Positions 38,124-49,190 of a stretch of DNA of 64,000 nt are shown one piece after another. The notes beneath the pieces were generated by a model that was given only the letters and a program-made list of their open reading frames with translations, had not been told where the DNA came from and searched no databases. Both the position numbers and the translations under genes were made by a program. Position 1 is the stretch's first letter. The number at the start of each line of letters is the position of its first letter. The DNA is from Batillaria attramentaria (Eukaryota; Mollusca; Gastropoda; Batillariidae). The stretch spans positions 347,001-411,000 of the forward strand of contig JACVVK020000013.1 of assembly GCA_018292915.2 (NCBI GenBank). Direction: 5' to 3'.

Positions 38124-38824
38124 CGCGCGCACGAGAGAGAGAAAGAGGACTTTTATAGTACAGAGCACTGTAAAGAGCGGTATGCATGGAGAGAGCCTAT
38201 GGCGTAAGGCCCAGACTAACTTGACTGAGAATAAACTAAAACATTAGCTCCAGGTGCACAAACGGAGACTAAGGCAACTCTGCGACTATTTCAGGGGCTA
38301 AACAGTAACGCATGATGATGATAGTCCCGACGCCATACGTCTGAGGCTAGATCTGAGCCTCGGAATAGCTAGCCTAGTCTCGTTTCATGCATCCGACCCC
38401 AGAGGGACAGATATTCGATGTCATAGCCCCAGCTGCAATCCGTAAATGGGCGGTAATTCAGGTCATTGTAATATAACTGTAGTTTGTATGATCGATTTGT
38501 GACAAGGATGGATTTGGAAGCTTGGGTCACCCTGACCGAGAGTGGCTGTTGTTAAATTGTATCGTTTCTCACTGAACGTGACACTGTTTGCGAAGCCACG
38601 GTGCAAAATTCATGCGGCGGATTGGCAACGGAGCAGTGATGAAGCTGCGTGCCATTCAGAGTTCATGATTGTACATGTTTGATTGTCTTTGATGTGGTGG
38701 AAAGGACGGACGAGTCTCACTGTAAATCTGTCAACTGGCGCTAAAATGGCGACTGCCTCGTGGTTTTGCTTCGTTGTGTGCAATGTCGCTGCCGACATAG
38801 TATAGACATCGTATTCTGATGTCA

Positions 38825-38955
38825 AAAGTCTCAAACCACATGGACCTCCATAGCATTGTCATACAACCATCCTCATCTTCATCCTCATGCACAATAAAAC
38901 TATTGCCCCAGCGTCCGATCCCTTCATGGCTTCCACCCATAGTTTGGGAAGAATA
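38825..38955 (-). repeat. Dispersed repeat with (GATGAG)-rich core, copy 2 of 2
   Basis: Reverse complement aligns with 14690-14818 (GCTGGGGCAA, a GATGA-rich core, GTCCATGTGGTTTGAGA). Confidence 0.7.
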
Positions 38956-40292
38956 CCGCTGGAGATGGCACTGACAGAGCTGGGGCAGCTAAAAACAAAA
39001 CAAAAAATACAAACTGGTTAGGGGCATTTTTTCATGGAGGTATGCGACACATCATGCTATTGCTAGTGAAAAAATTGCAATATCAAATTATGTGCATGAA
39101 TATCGCTGAGTCATCGGTTTCCTCACGGCTTTTAATAAAAATAAAAAAGTTGACCAATCACAGACGATATTGCCGGCGAAGTTTTATGACCGTTCATTGA
39201 CCAGCCAAACCTTCGGCAAACCGTCCTAAATTACAGCAGCCTGCCCCGTTTATATTCGTTGCACGTGCATCCGTGGTGATGGCCTAATTTCGTTGCGCAT
39301 CTTGCTGGAATTGAAATCAGTCCTGTGGGTGCTGTGCTCCCGTTGCTTGGAAAAGCCTAAGTTGCCGGACACAGTGTTCCCGCTTTAAAGTCGCTGTGCT
39401 AAAATTTCACAGAGCTCAACTTGTTCTGGAACAGTTGCTTTTTGAGTGCGCCTGAAAGTCGACGAAATATTATTTCTCAATAATTAGGAGAGCTCTGAAT
39501 GCAAAACATTAATGTTTGTTGGCTATGCGAACGAAATTTCAAACGGCCCGATTGTCCTCTACGCAGCGAGTGTCCGCAACATTATGGCAGTCACTTGCTG
39601 TTGGTTTTTTTTTTTTTTTTTTTTGGGGGGGGGGGGGTTCTCTCTCTTTGCATGTAGCCTTCTGTTTGCTCAGTGCCAGTCTGTCAGATGCTGAAACTGT
39701 GCAGGCGTCTATAAGTGGTACGATCATGATTCTAGACACCAGCAGAACTGCTCAGAAAGGTTTATAAAACCTAGATGTAGCGGTACAGATAGTCCTTTAA
39801 AAGAAGCAGCCGCCAAGTCTCAAAGAACAGGTTTTTTTTTTTTTTTTTTCACAATTACCGTCAGATTGGTGTGGTAAAAGTTTGACCACCCGACCTCTCC
39901 CTGTTTGTGACTTATTTATGTCCGGTGCCGAGACCATTTTCATTCAAGCGTGCTAATCAGCCAGACCTCTTGCACGCTTTTCGGCCTGCTGGCTTTCCGG
40001 TGCCGATCGAAACTTTGCTTGATTCGTCGCGTCTTCCGATCTAGACTTACGTCTGTTAATGTAGGCCAAGGCGGGGAGGAGATGGAAAGACAGTTGGCGG
40101 GAGAGAGGAGGGAGTTTTCTCCCTTCTCAAGGACCCCTCCCCTATTTCGATCTGATGGGTCTTGGTATTCATTTTTGTTTCATTTGTTATTTTCTGATGT
40201 TTGTTGGAAACAGCAAAGGGAAAACGCTTGTATTGGACTTTTTAAAGTTGTTGTTTGTTTGTTTGACTGGTTGGTATTTTGCTTTTGAGGAT

Positions 40293-40325
<33 letters not shown>
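40293..40325 (+). repeat. Run of 33 consecutive G
   Basis: Uninterrupted poly-G, a potential G-quadruplex; the length may be affected by sequencing. Confidence 0.95.
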
Positions 40326-40327
<2 letters not shown>

Positions 40328-40401
40328 GGAGAGGGGGAAAAGCAATGGAGATAAACATCAGTCAATCAACATGGGAACTGGAGCTGAATTGGAGTATACT
40401 T

Positions 40402-40432
40402 TGGCTCGCCTCGGCTCGGCTCGGCTCGGCTC

Positions 40433-40468
<36 letters not shown>

Positions 40469-40469
40469 T
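40402..40469 (+). repeat. Compound (GGCTC)n-(GTCT)n-(CT)n
   Basis: Four to five GGCTC units, then GTCT, then CT. Confidence 0.97.
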
Positions 40470-41881
40470 ATTTTGCTGATGGCCGGGGCTTTTTCTTGTG
40501 CTGTCCTCTTTTTCTCGTTTTCCAATCTCACCTCTTTCCTATTTCAGTTTTCAATTCTACTGTCAAGAGGTAAAAGGGTCTACGTGCTCGTCCAAACCCA
40601 TGGTGCGTAGTCCCTATTACCAAATGCCGGTTGAATGTTTCCCAGGTCTTCCTTTCCTGTTCTTTATCAGGATGCCTTGTCTTTTCTTTCAAATAAAAGA
40701 TTCTTGTTTTGTCATTTTTATTATGTTTGGTTTGGTGGTGCGTTTCCTTCCCTCTCTACCAGTGCAGTATTTGAAGCCATCTCTCTCTCTCTCTCTCTCT
40801 CTCGTTGGAGATTTTCTTCAGACCTATACAATCCACGACTGAAGATAATGGCAGCACGGGTGGAAAATTAAGTAGGGGGGGGGGGGTAATTTAAGAATAA
40901 TGACACCGGCCCCTTGAGACCGTTCGGAAATGAAGAGCAGTGCAATCAATGGCAACTGCTAACGCTGGGGGAAAGCAAGCCCTCCCCAAAGATTTATGCA
41001 CCGGACTTCTCTCTGTCCCTTCGCAACGAGGCTGTGCGACAGCCTTCTTGTTTTCCTGAGGCTCTTGGAATTATCTGACGTCATTCTGGATTTTTTTTTC
41101 TTTTGTCTCCCTCACAACAACGGCCATTACGCAAATTTGAATGCTTTCCTCCAGCTACATATATCCTTTTTTTCCATGAAACAACTGATTAAATGGACTT
41201 ATTTTAAAAATCGAAAACCCTTCGAATACAAAATCAGCAGCAGCTGCAGCAGCAACACTTCAAGATGGTGTCAGTCACATGTGTCTGTTTGGCGTAATGT
41301 GTATTTCAGCATAAGCTTTTTTTTTTTTTTTTTTTTTTACCTCGATTACAAAAGGGATCGTTTCGCGTTAATGGTTGTAAATCTCTGGTGCTTTCCTTAG
41401 GATCCCATATTCAGTCTTTTTTCTTTCTTTTTTTAAAAACTCTTGCGAAATTTTACTGAAATCTGAGCGCTTACACCACCTACGCTGTGTCTCAAGAGCA
41501 TTCCATGTATGTCGTCTGAAACACGTGACCAGAAAACATGTGCTCTGGAACTCCTTGTTTCTTTGTTCGGCAAATGTTGGTTGTTGGGATTTTTGTGTGT
41601 GTGTGTGTGTTTGGTTTTTTTGCTGGGTTTGTTGTTGTTGTTTGTTGTTGTTGTTGTTGTCCACATGGCCGATTGCAATCAGTGACCACTGACCACTCAA
41701 TCGCTGCATTTAACTCAGTAAGTTAATTCCAGTCACGTTCCCGGCTCAGTATCATCTTTCACGTTTAGCGATGGAGAGGGAGACAGGTTTAAAACGGCCA
41801 AACACAGGACGTCTGATCAGCTGTTACATTTCAAGGGTCGTTTGACTTGCTCTTCAAGTTCCATTTCTACTGTTGAATCCA

Positions 41882-42100
41882 TTCAGCGGGCTAATTGCAT
41901 CTTTGCCAGTCTAGCTTATGTTTTGGAACAGTTTCGCTCGTGATTGCGCCTGTACGCTCAGTGTGGTGGCGGCGTCATCGAGTACGCTTCTGCAGGCTCA
42001 GTGCCAGCATCACAGACGCTGTCACTGACCAGGTGTTTAAGTGGTGTGACGTCAGATACCACGAAAACAGATCAGCAAAATCTGTGAGCATAAAGGTGGT
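41882..42100 (+). repeat. Dispersed repeat, copy 2 of 2
   Basis: Same family as 5523-5848 and lacks its internal 110-bp segment. Confidence 0.85.
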
Positions 42101-42150
42101 AGCATTTACCCCTTTATGCCTACTCTACATATAAGCTTACATACATCTGT

Positions 42151-42289
<139 letters not shown>

Positions 42290-42898
42290 ATAACAAGGGG
42301 TTAATGAAGTTTAAGGAAAATAAAGAATGTAAGTCTACAAAAGATATATTTGAGGAACACTTTGGGGTTGTACAGGAACTAGACTTGGTCGTCATTTAGC
42401 TGTTACGAATCGACTTCGTTCTTTGAACTTCCATGAATAAAAAGGAGAAACACCACCAGTTTCCAGCTTCAGGATCGACTTATCGACAGATCGTTTGGTT
42501 TGCTTCTGCGAGTCGATGCCACGTCACATCAAAGAACAATAAAACGTTTGGCCGTCTTGTAGCGAAAATTTAACTTCTTTCCATTTCCCCGTCTGGTTTA
42601 TTCCTCTGAACGTCATGTTGGGGTGGAAATGCAGCGAAGGCAGAATATCTCCCTAGATGATGAATACCTTCTCAGAAGGTTTAATCAATATTTTCCCGTG
42701 CACAAACATTTTTTTTTTTTTTTTGTGTTATTTCTGCGCTCTGCAAACTCAGAGTTCAGCGGAGTTGGGGATATTGAGGTCAGGTTTGCCAGAGGCAGTC
42801 AAGTGCGGATCACTGGTGATCAAGTCAATCACTGGTGATTTTTCGTGTGCAGGGGGGAAAAAAAGAAAGAATTCCGCTGAATGAACAGAACACTTTTT

Positions 42899-42899
<1 letters not shown>
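42290..42899. other. Unique noncoding sequence
   Basis: Nothing recognised except poly-T at 42709-42724. Confidence 0.6.

Positions 42900-42989
<90 letters not shown>
42900..42989 (+). repeat. Compound (AC)n-(AG)n microsatellite
   Basis: About 72 bp of AC then 18 bp of AG. Confidence 0.99.
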
Positions 42990-44183
42990 AACAAAAAACA
43001 TTCAGAGTACAAACATTCAGAGTTATTTCAGAGTTTGTTAATATGACCGTAAATCTGATAATGGGTCAACAATATTCGAAAGCAAAAAACAAACACCCCC
43101 CCCCCCCACCCCCCCCCCCCCCCAAAAAAAAAAAAAAAAAAAAAACACCCGAAAACAATAACAACAACAACAACAAACACCAATATTCCATTGTTCCGCA
43201 AAGTCGTGGCAGACAAATTATACAGCATTAATTTTTGCAGTTTCTTCCCGGCTGTTGGTTTACTAAGGACTTTCAAAATTCATAGCTCACTATTATATAA
43301 TTCATAACTCATTATTATATTGGTGAATTCTTTAGGGAATGCTACACGAGGTGGACCTTCAGCCAAGGGAAGTAAATTTCGGAACGTTCGACCACTCAGG
43401 TCGTAACAATAGGAACTATTGAGCAAACTAGCGATTGTTATAAACTGAAGGTTTGATAACATTGGAAACGCTGTGAGAGTTTACGTGCATTTTTATTTTG
43501 AAAATTTAATGGCAGAGGTGAAAGTGATCTCCCTTAAAACTTGACGTTGTGCATTTAACATTCTCAGTGGGTTATAACTTTTGTTTCGTGCCGGAAGTTT
43601 TCGTCTCTCAGCGAATGCCTATCATGACTGCATAAAACAAGTCAGTAAAGAGAAAATGTCAGGACATCTGAAGATTTCATCAATACCACATTACGCATTA
43701 AGGCGGGAAAAGCAGACAACAACAGCAGGAAATGTCAAATGTCAGCCTTTTACTCACGAGAAGTGAAAAATCAATCAGGAACAGATCCAAGTAATAATGG
43801 GGACAGTACAATGCCAACATTCCAGTTAAGCCGGAGACAATGACTCGTCAATGGTGATGAAACAGTAGCTGTCTAGAGGCTGTGGGAAGTGGGAACTCAT
43901 GAATGATTAGTCTGGGTAGGGCAGTATTTTTATGATCTAAAAACGGTGACTGCATTTGTATGATAACAATTATAGGGACATTTGTTTACGTTTTATAGTG
44001 GGTGTGGGTTTTAGCGGGCGTGGGTAAGCTTCATGCGGGGAGGGTGGGGGAACTGAGGGTGGGGGAACTCTGCGTGGGAGGTGGGTCGCGGGTGGCAGCA
44101 TTTGGGAACGTAAGAAGTCATTTCGGCGAACTGAATGTTAATTTTAAAGAATAATAAAAACAACATACCGCCCTTCACGCCTT
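42990..44183. other. Noncoding sequence with a poly-C/poly-A block
   Basis: The C then A runs are at 43096-43145. No gene recognised. Confidence 0.6.
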
Positions 44184-44230
44184 TTGATTTTTCGGCAAAA
44201 CGTGTTGCCTTCATCAGAAGGTCAAAATGT
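44184..44230 (-). ncRNA. Degenerate hammerhead-like motif
   Basis: The minus strand reads CTGATGA, one extra A, a 5-bp hairpin GGCAA/TTGCC, then GAAA. The extra base and the absence of a proper stem III make activity unlikely. The pattern is typical of decayed Penelope-like element ends. Confidence 0.35.
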
Positions 44231-45429
44231 TGTGAATAATATTTTTCCGGGTTTTACTAGAACTAGATATATCCGTCCATGTTGTCACTTGACCTCAAAA
44301 AAAAAGAAAAGAAGTTACATCAATATCCACTGCTTATTACAGGGGTCATCATTTGAATTTACACCATCAAACCGGTATGCTAACATTCCGTTTGCTACCC
44401 CCCCCCCTCCCCCGGCCTTAAAATTCATAATACAAACTGATGAGGACAGAGAAGAGAAATTATTTAAAACCATAACATAGAGTAATCAAAATAAACTGCC
44501 GGTTGAGCTGAACAACAAAAAAAATCGATCGATAAAATAAGTAATGTAAAAATTGTTCATCTTAACCAACCCTGTAAGTTGGGAGCCCTCTGTACAAAAT
44601 TTGATAATCTCATACACATGCATAAATATGGCCGGCAATGAGCATGCCAGTGTACTTCGGTAAAATACAGGGAAAATAACGCTTACCGAAGCAACTTTCT
44701 AACTGTCCTGTCTTGCGAAAGACAAAATCCCAAAGCCTGAGGAGTGAAACGTGGGGTCGGATGGCACGTAGAAACGCACTTTCAGCCCCCGCCGCGCCGG
44801 CTGCCCGGGCCGGCCATCCATGGGAACGGCCGCATGCGAACAATCAATAAGGCCCAGGTTCTATCAGCAACAAATTTGGGGAAAAGCGCTGAAAATGGGC
44901 AGTGTGCGTGAACAATACGCGTGTGCCTGCACTTTGCACCGGAGGATCAACGTGCTTCGCCAGTTCAGGGTAATATTTCCCACAATCTCCTGCAATTCCC
45001 TCATCTCATGCAGCGAGGTGTCCGTGTGTATCCGCTCCGGAGAACCCTCTTCCGTTCGCCACACGGATGGTTTGTTGACGATGGAAAAATTAGGAATTGT
45101 GCGTCGTATAAAGACGACATGTGATCAATGGGTGGGTGGTATTTACGGGGGGGGGGGGAGGGGATGGGGGAAGAGGCAGCCGGGATGACAGTGGGAGACG
45201 AGCCCCCCCCCCCCCCATCCCTCCGCTCCTTTATTTTGTTTTTGTTTTGACGTGGTACGTACGGGCTGAGGTCAGTAGGCCCGAACACTGAAAAATATTT
45301 AGAGGAAAAAAACCCGGATACCCCGAGTTGCGGCTTAATGGAACTGCCCAGCTAATCTGATTACCCTCACTTAAATTTTTTTGTTCGGCAAGAATTCAAG
45401 TGGAGTTTTCTTCTATATGCAAATTCTAA
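44231..45429. other. Noncoding sequence, partly CpG-rich
   Basis: CpG-rich at 44750-45060; G and C runs near 45149 and 45204. No gene recognised. Confidence 0.55.
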
Positions 45430-45978
45430 ACCGATCGGGGTCACCCATAGCGTCAAGTCAGTTCAGTCTTCACTGAGTTGGGCATACAAAGGGGAAACTG
45501 AACTGAGATTTTGTTTTCCGCCGATGATCGAAACGGCCGTTATAAACTGAATGACGGACATTCACTGACTGAGTTCAGTTCATTTGTCGGCGCCGCTTGG
45601 ATGTTCGACGAACTTTAATTTTGCCCAAGTCGGTTCAGTGAAGGCATTTTTTTTTCAGTAACTGGCACCGGCACCGGCTGACCGTGAGCACAAAACTCAG
45701 TTGACCCGGCGCGCAGCCCGGCGCAGTCATCTGGCCGCCTTTCTCATTCAGTTACTGTGTCAGTTGTTGTTGCAGTGTTTCAGGCGGCTTGACCGGTTGT
45801 TTTACTCAGTTTAGCGGAAAGCTCTTACTCAGTGACAAATTTTTAAAGTTTTGTGACCGACCGACCGACCTGTCCGGCTAAAACGACATCCACACCAGAG
45901 CATGTTTACCTGGTCGTTCCGCATCAGTATCAGTGACTACTCGGACGACACTGAGCCGGCCGGTGCGGTTTATCAGTT

Positions 45979-46486
45979 AAGGCCATGTCACACGAGAGGG
46001 CAAAAACACTTGAAAACATTGATGTTCTACATACAAGAAAATGGTGTCTAGTAAGGTAGGAAAGTCTTGACCGTAGCGGGACGCGTTTCGCCGGAATTTC
46101 ACCGGCTCATCAGCCACCTTAGGCCAAGACAGAGCGGGAAGAATAGGTAAAATATATTTCGGAAATACCGTGACTGAATGCTTAACATGGAGGATGAGTG
46201 AAAGTGAGAATAAGCAAATATGTTTAGGGAAATACCTCACCTAGCGTTGTTGCTTCAAAATGGCTGTGTTTGGCGGGCGTGTATACGTCAGATTTTCAGT
46301 GACGTGAGTTTGAAAGAAAATGACATCACAAAAGATCACTGTTCGATTTTCTGCATGTTTCGATGTTGTTTCGCAAAACATCTTTTCAGTCACGTGTGTC
46401 ATGTATTGTTTCCGAAAGCATGTTTCGGGCGTTTTTTATAAAACATGTTTTAGGGAAACTTGTTTTCAGTGTGACATCGCCTTCAC
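45979..46486. mobile_element. Small inverted-repeat element carrying the hammerhead ribozyme
   Basis: The left end AAGGCCATGTCACAC and the reverse complement of the right end AAGGCGATGTCACAC match at 14 of 15 positions. The roughly 508-bp interior has no ORF of note and contains the ribozyme near its left end. The terminal word ATGTCACACGAGA recurs in the hairpin at 7060-7159, so this may be a dispersed family. It could be a nonautonomous DNA element, a retrozyme or a Penelope-like remnant. No clear target-site duplication was found, so the boundaries are approximate. Confidence 0.5.
46064..46130 (-). ncRNA. Type I hammerhead self-cleaving ribozyme
   Basis: On the minus strand, 5' to 3', the 67-nt segment contains CTGATGA, then stem II GCCGG/CCGGC around a 7-nt loop (TGAAATT), then GAAA, then a very short stem III (A-U and C-G closing GC), then GTC, the cleavage triplet. 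Stem I forms from two helices: GTGG with CCGC next to the core, and GTCTTGGCC with GGTCAAGAC outside (one G-U wobble in each), separated by an internal loop TAAG/TAC. All invariant core positions (CUGAUGA, GAA, A15.1-U16.1, C17) are present. Predicted cleavage is between complement positions 46080 and 46079. A short stem III with an open stem I is known for hammerheads in Penelope-like elements and in metazoan retrozymes. The fold was drawn by hand. Confidence 0.88.
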
Positions 46487-46689
46487 AGACAGCCTGCGGT
46501 AGGCTCCGGCTTGGGTTAGACTTGAACTGAAAGGAACCTGTGATACCCCCCCCCCCCCCTCAAAAAAAAAATCGTTTTGCTTTTTTGTGCAGTGTTACCC
46601 TGCCATGACATCGGACCATTACAAACCGTGAAACGCAAAATCTGTAGGCCTGAACCGCTGAACGGGGCTCTGTCGATGCCAGAATGACA

Positions 46690-46894
46690 GGGTTGCTCGC
46701 CCTTGTGTGTCGTCGGGCGCCGCTGGAGGTCGCTGCGCGGTTGCAGAAGCAGCAAATGAATGGCAGGCAGCGGAGCCGGTGGCGCGCTGTTGCGGCGTTT
46801 GTTGTGATACGTCGTCTGCTGCGGTTACGTTGGGATTAAGTCAACAGATCCTGTCTTGGAGGGTGCTCGCAAGACCGCAACCGACATCAGCACG
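46690..46894 (+). other. Candidate noncoding first exon of neurexin
   Basis: A CpG-rich stretch ends at CACG followed by GTATGC at 46895, a possible 5' splice site, and is then followed by GT-rich intron-like sequence. It is the most exon-like sequence in the promoter candidate. The donor is weak at -1/-2, and other exons are possible. Confidence 0.2.
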
Positions 46895-47960
46895 GTATGC
46901 TTGAGAGTGATTTTTGTGTGTGTGGTGAAATAGTGTTGGATTCTTGCTTCGGTGACAGTAGCAGACGACTTGATCCATCGGCGAAGTCAGGTTGGTCATT
47001 CACAGAGCACTAGTAGTGGAAGGCGCAGTGTGGGTTTGCAAATGCTGTCGCTCGCATTGATCAGCATCGCGAGTTGATGTCCGTATCACACTGGCCGGCA
47101 AGCTGGTGTGCGGGCTCGTGTCAACCTTTTTTTTTTTTTTTTTTTTTGGGGGGGGGGGTGTTTGTTTTGTTTCAGTGTTTTTGTTCTTTTGCCGGTGTGT
47201 AACTGATGTCGGCAGTAAATGTTTCGTGTTTTCGCGCACCTTACCCGACCGAGTCATTTGTAGGGCCGGACTGCTCACAGCCGCGGTTTCAGTCATGCGT
47301 AATGTGGTTACACTTGTCACCCGCCGGCAGAAAAAGCTTCCGATCTTGTACAACAGGGATAACACTAGTGCATGTTCGTTTGAATTAGTCAGAACTGACA
47401 AAGCGTTACGTGATGTACCGGGCCTCAGTGCGTGTAAGTCAAGGGGTTTTTTGTGTTGTTGTTTTGTTTTTTTTCAGTTGGCAACGACGGTGTGTTCGCC
47501 GGATAGCACTGACTTACACCAGGCGGCTATGATCAGTTCTACTGTGACAAACCGGCCCGGCTCCGGTTTTTTTTTTTTTTTTTTTAGCTGGGTGCACGTG
47601 CAAGGTGAAACGGTTACATTGCCGTCTGACTCCTGTGCATGTCAATGTCAGGCACTGAGCACGGCCGTGGCAGACTGACACTGAATTATTGACCTTCAGT
47701 ACTGCGAGCCATGCTGTATGCTGGAATTACGGCAGCCACTGTAACTTGAATTTGTTGCCTCTTGCTTCACTAGAAGCCGGCCCGGCGTAGCGGGCGCTGG
47801 CAACCAGTTGCTGCAACTGAAGTACCGTTCAACGCCGGGTCGGTTTGGTAGCTCAAGACTGACAAAACGTGAAGCCTGTATCAACGTAAACTACGTCAAC
47901 TACGAACATGAAACGTTGGCCGTACTTGCGTCAGTCTCGATGACCGGGTGCCTGTGTGCT

Positions 47961-48589
47961 CGGTGGTGAAAGCCGGCTTAACTACTAGAAGATACTACTT
48001 ACACAATATGTATTTTTGCTGTTTTTCAGTGTTTGTGTATGTATGAAATTTGCATTCTGCACAGTCTTTAAAGAAAAAATTAAAATGGATCATAGACAAA
48101 TCAAATATTTATGTGACATGTTCTTTGACTGATACTGAATTAGGAGTATGTTATGTTTTACAATTTTCTGTTCACTTGTCAGTTGTAGCTGGAGGTTAGC
48201 CAACATATTGTGTGCTAACTGAAATGATATCTTGAAACTTGTCTGCTTCTCCTCTTTTAAATTTAAGGACTTTGTTTTAGACTTCAGTCATGTTTCTAAA
48301 TCAGTCAAATGAATAAAAGCGGTTTGATCAAAGAGCCATTCAGTCTCCAGTTAGTACCGTAGCATTCAGCAATGCTTACCATCTAGCAAGCAGACTGATT
48401 TGGAAAGAGAGAGAGAGAGAGAGAGTTAAAAAAACAAGACACTGAGTTATACTAGTACACACATTCTGGATTCAGTTTGATTTCCCAGGCCTGGCTCGGA
48501 ACTTGAGCCACAGACAGCAAACACTGACACATCATGACACAATGATCGACTGCTTCAGGATGAGAAAGTTAACTTACGATAGCCTCTAT
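47961..48589. other. Unique AT-rich noncoding sequence
   Basis: Only a short (GA)n at 48409-48425 is seen. Confidence 0.6.
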
Positions 48590-49190
48590 GCCCCCCCCCC
48601 CCCCACCTTCAGTACTAATCTTTCTGTCTGCGATGACAAACCATCCGCAGCAAACTCGGATGGATCATTTTGTCGGTTAGTTCCCGTATTTCAGCGTCAT
48701 GTTCAAGTGAAATGAGTCTGACTTGGGGGGGGGGGGGCATAGAGGCCCTACCACCACCACACCCCCCCCCCAACCACACACACACACACACACACCACAC
48801 ACACACACCACACTCACACACACACTTCTGATCTTTTTGTTAGCTGTGACAATGACAAACCGTGTCAGTAGAGCAAACACGGCTGGAACATTTTTGCCAG
48901 TTAGTTTCCGAATTGTGGAGCGTCATGTTGGATCTGAAATGAGTCTGACTCGAGCCTGGCGCCGAGTGAGTGGGGATGGTAGAGAGTTTCAAGATGAGAA
49001 CGATGATCCCCCCTCCGCCCCCCCCCCCCCCCACACACACACACAACCACCACAATTCTAATCTTTTTGTTGTTTGCAATGACAAACCACCAAGAGCAAA
49101 CTCGGCTGGAATTGACATTGCACTCGTTAGTTCCCGTGTTTCAGCATCCAGTTGGCTCTGAAATGATGCCGACTTGATGCGAGGGAGGGG
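48590..49190 (+). repeat. Three degenerate tandem units with embedded poly-C and (CA)n
   Basis: Units near 48590, 48760 and 49010 share CTAATCTTT, GATGACAAACCA, AGCAAACTCGG and GTTAGTTCCCGT. The first part of each is a poly-C/(CA)n block of variable length. Confidence 0.85.

Larger units (their letters stand above)
38956..41881. other. Noncoding sequence with homopolymers and simple repeats
   Basis: Poly-T/poly-G at 39605-39637, poly-T at 39831-39850, poly-G at 40293, poly-T at 41319-41338. No gene recognised. Confidence 0.6.
45430..47960 (+). promoter_or_regulatory. CpG-richer, TCAGT/ACTGA-dense region, possible neurexin promoter
   Basis: Compared with flanking DNA, this block has many CpG dinucleotides and dozens of TCAGT or ACTGA words on both strands. 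TCAGT resembles the metazoan initiator core. No TATA box is evident. It lies 2.5-5 kb upstream of the first coding exon, which needs an upstream noncoding exon. The regulatory role is inference only. Confidence 0.3.
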
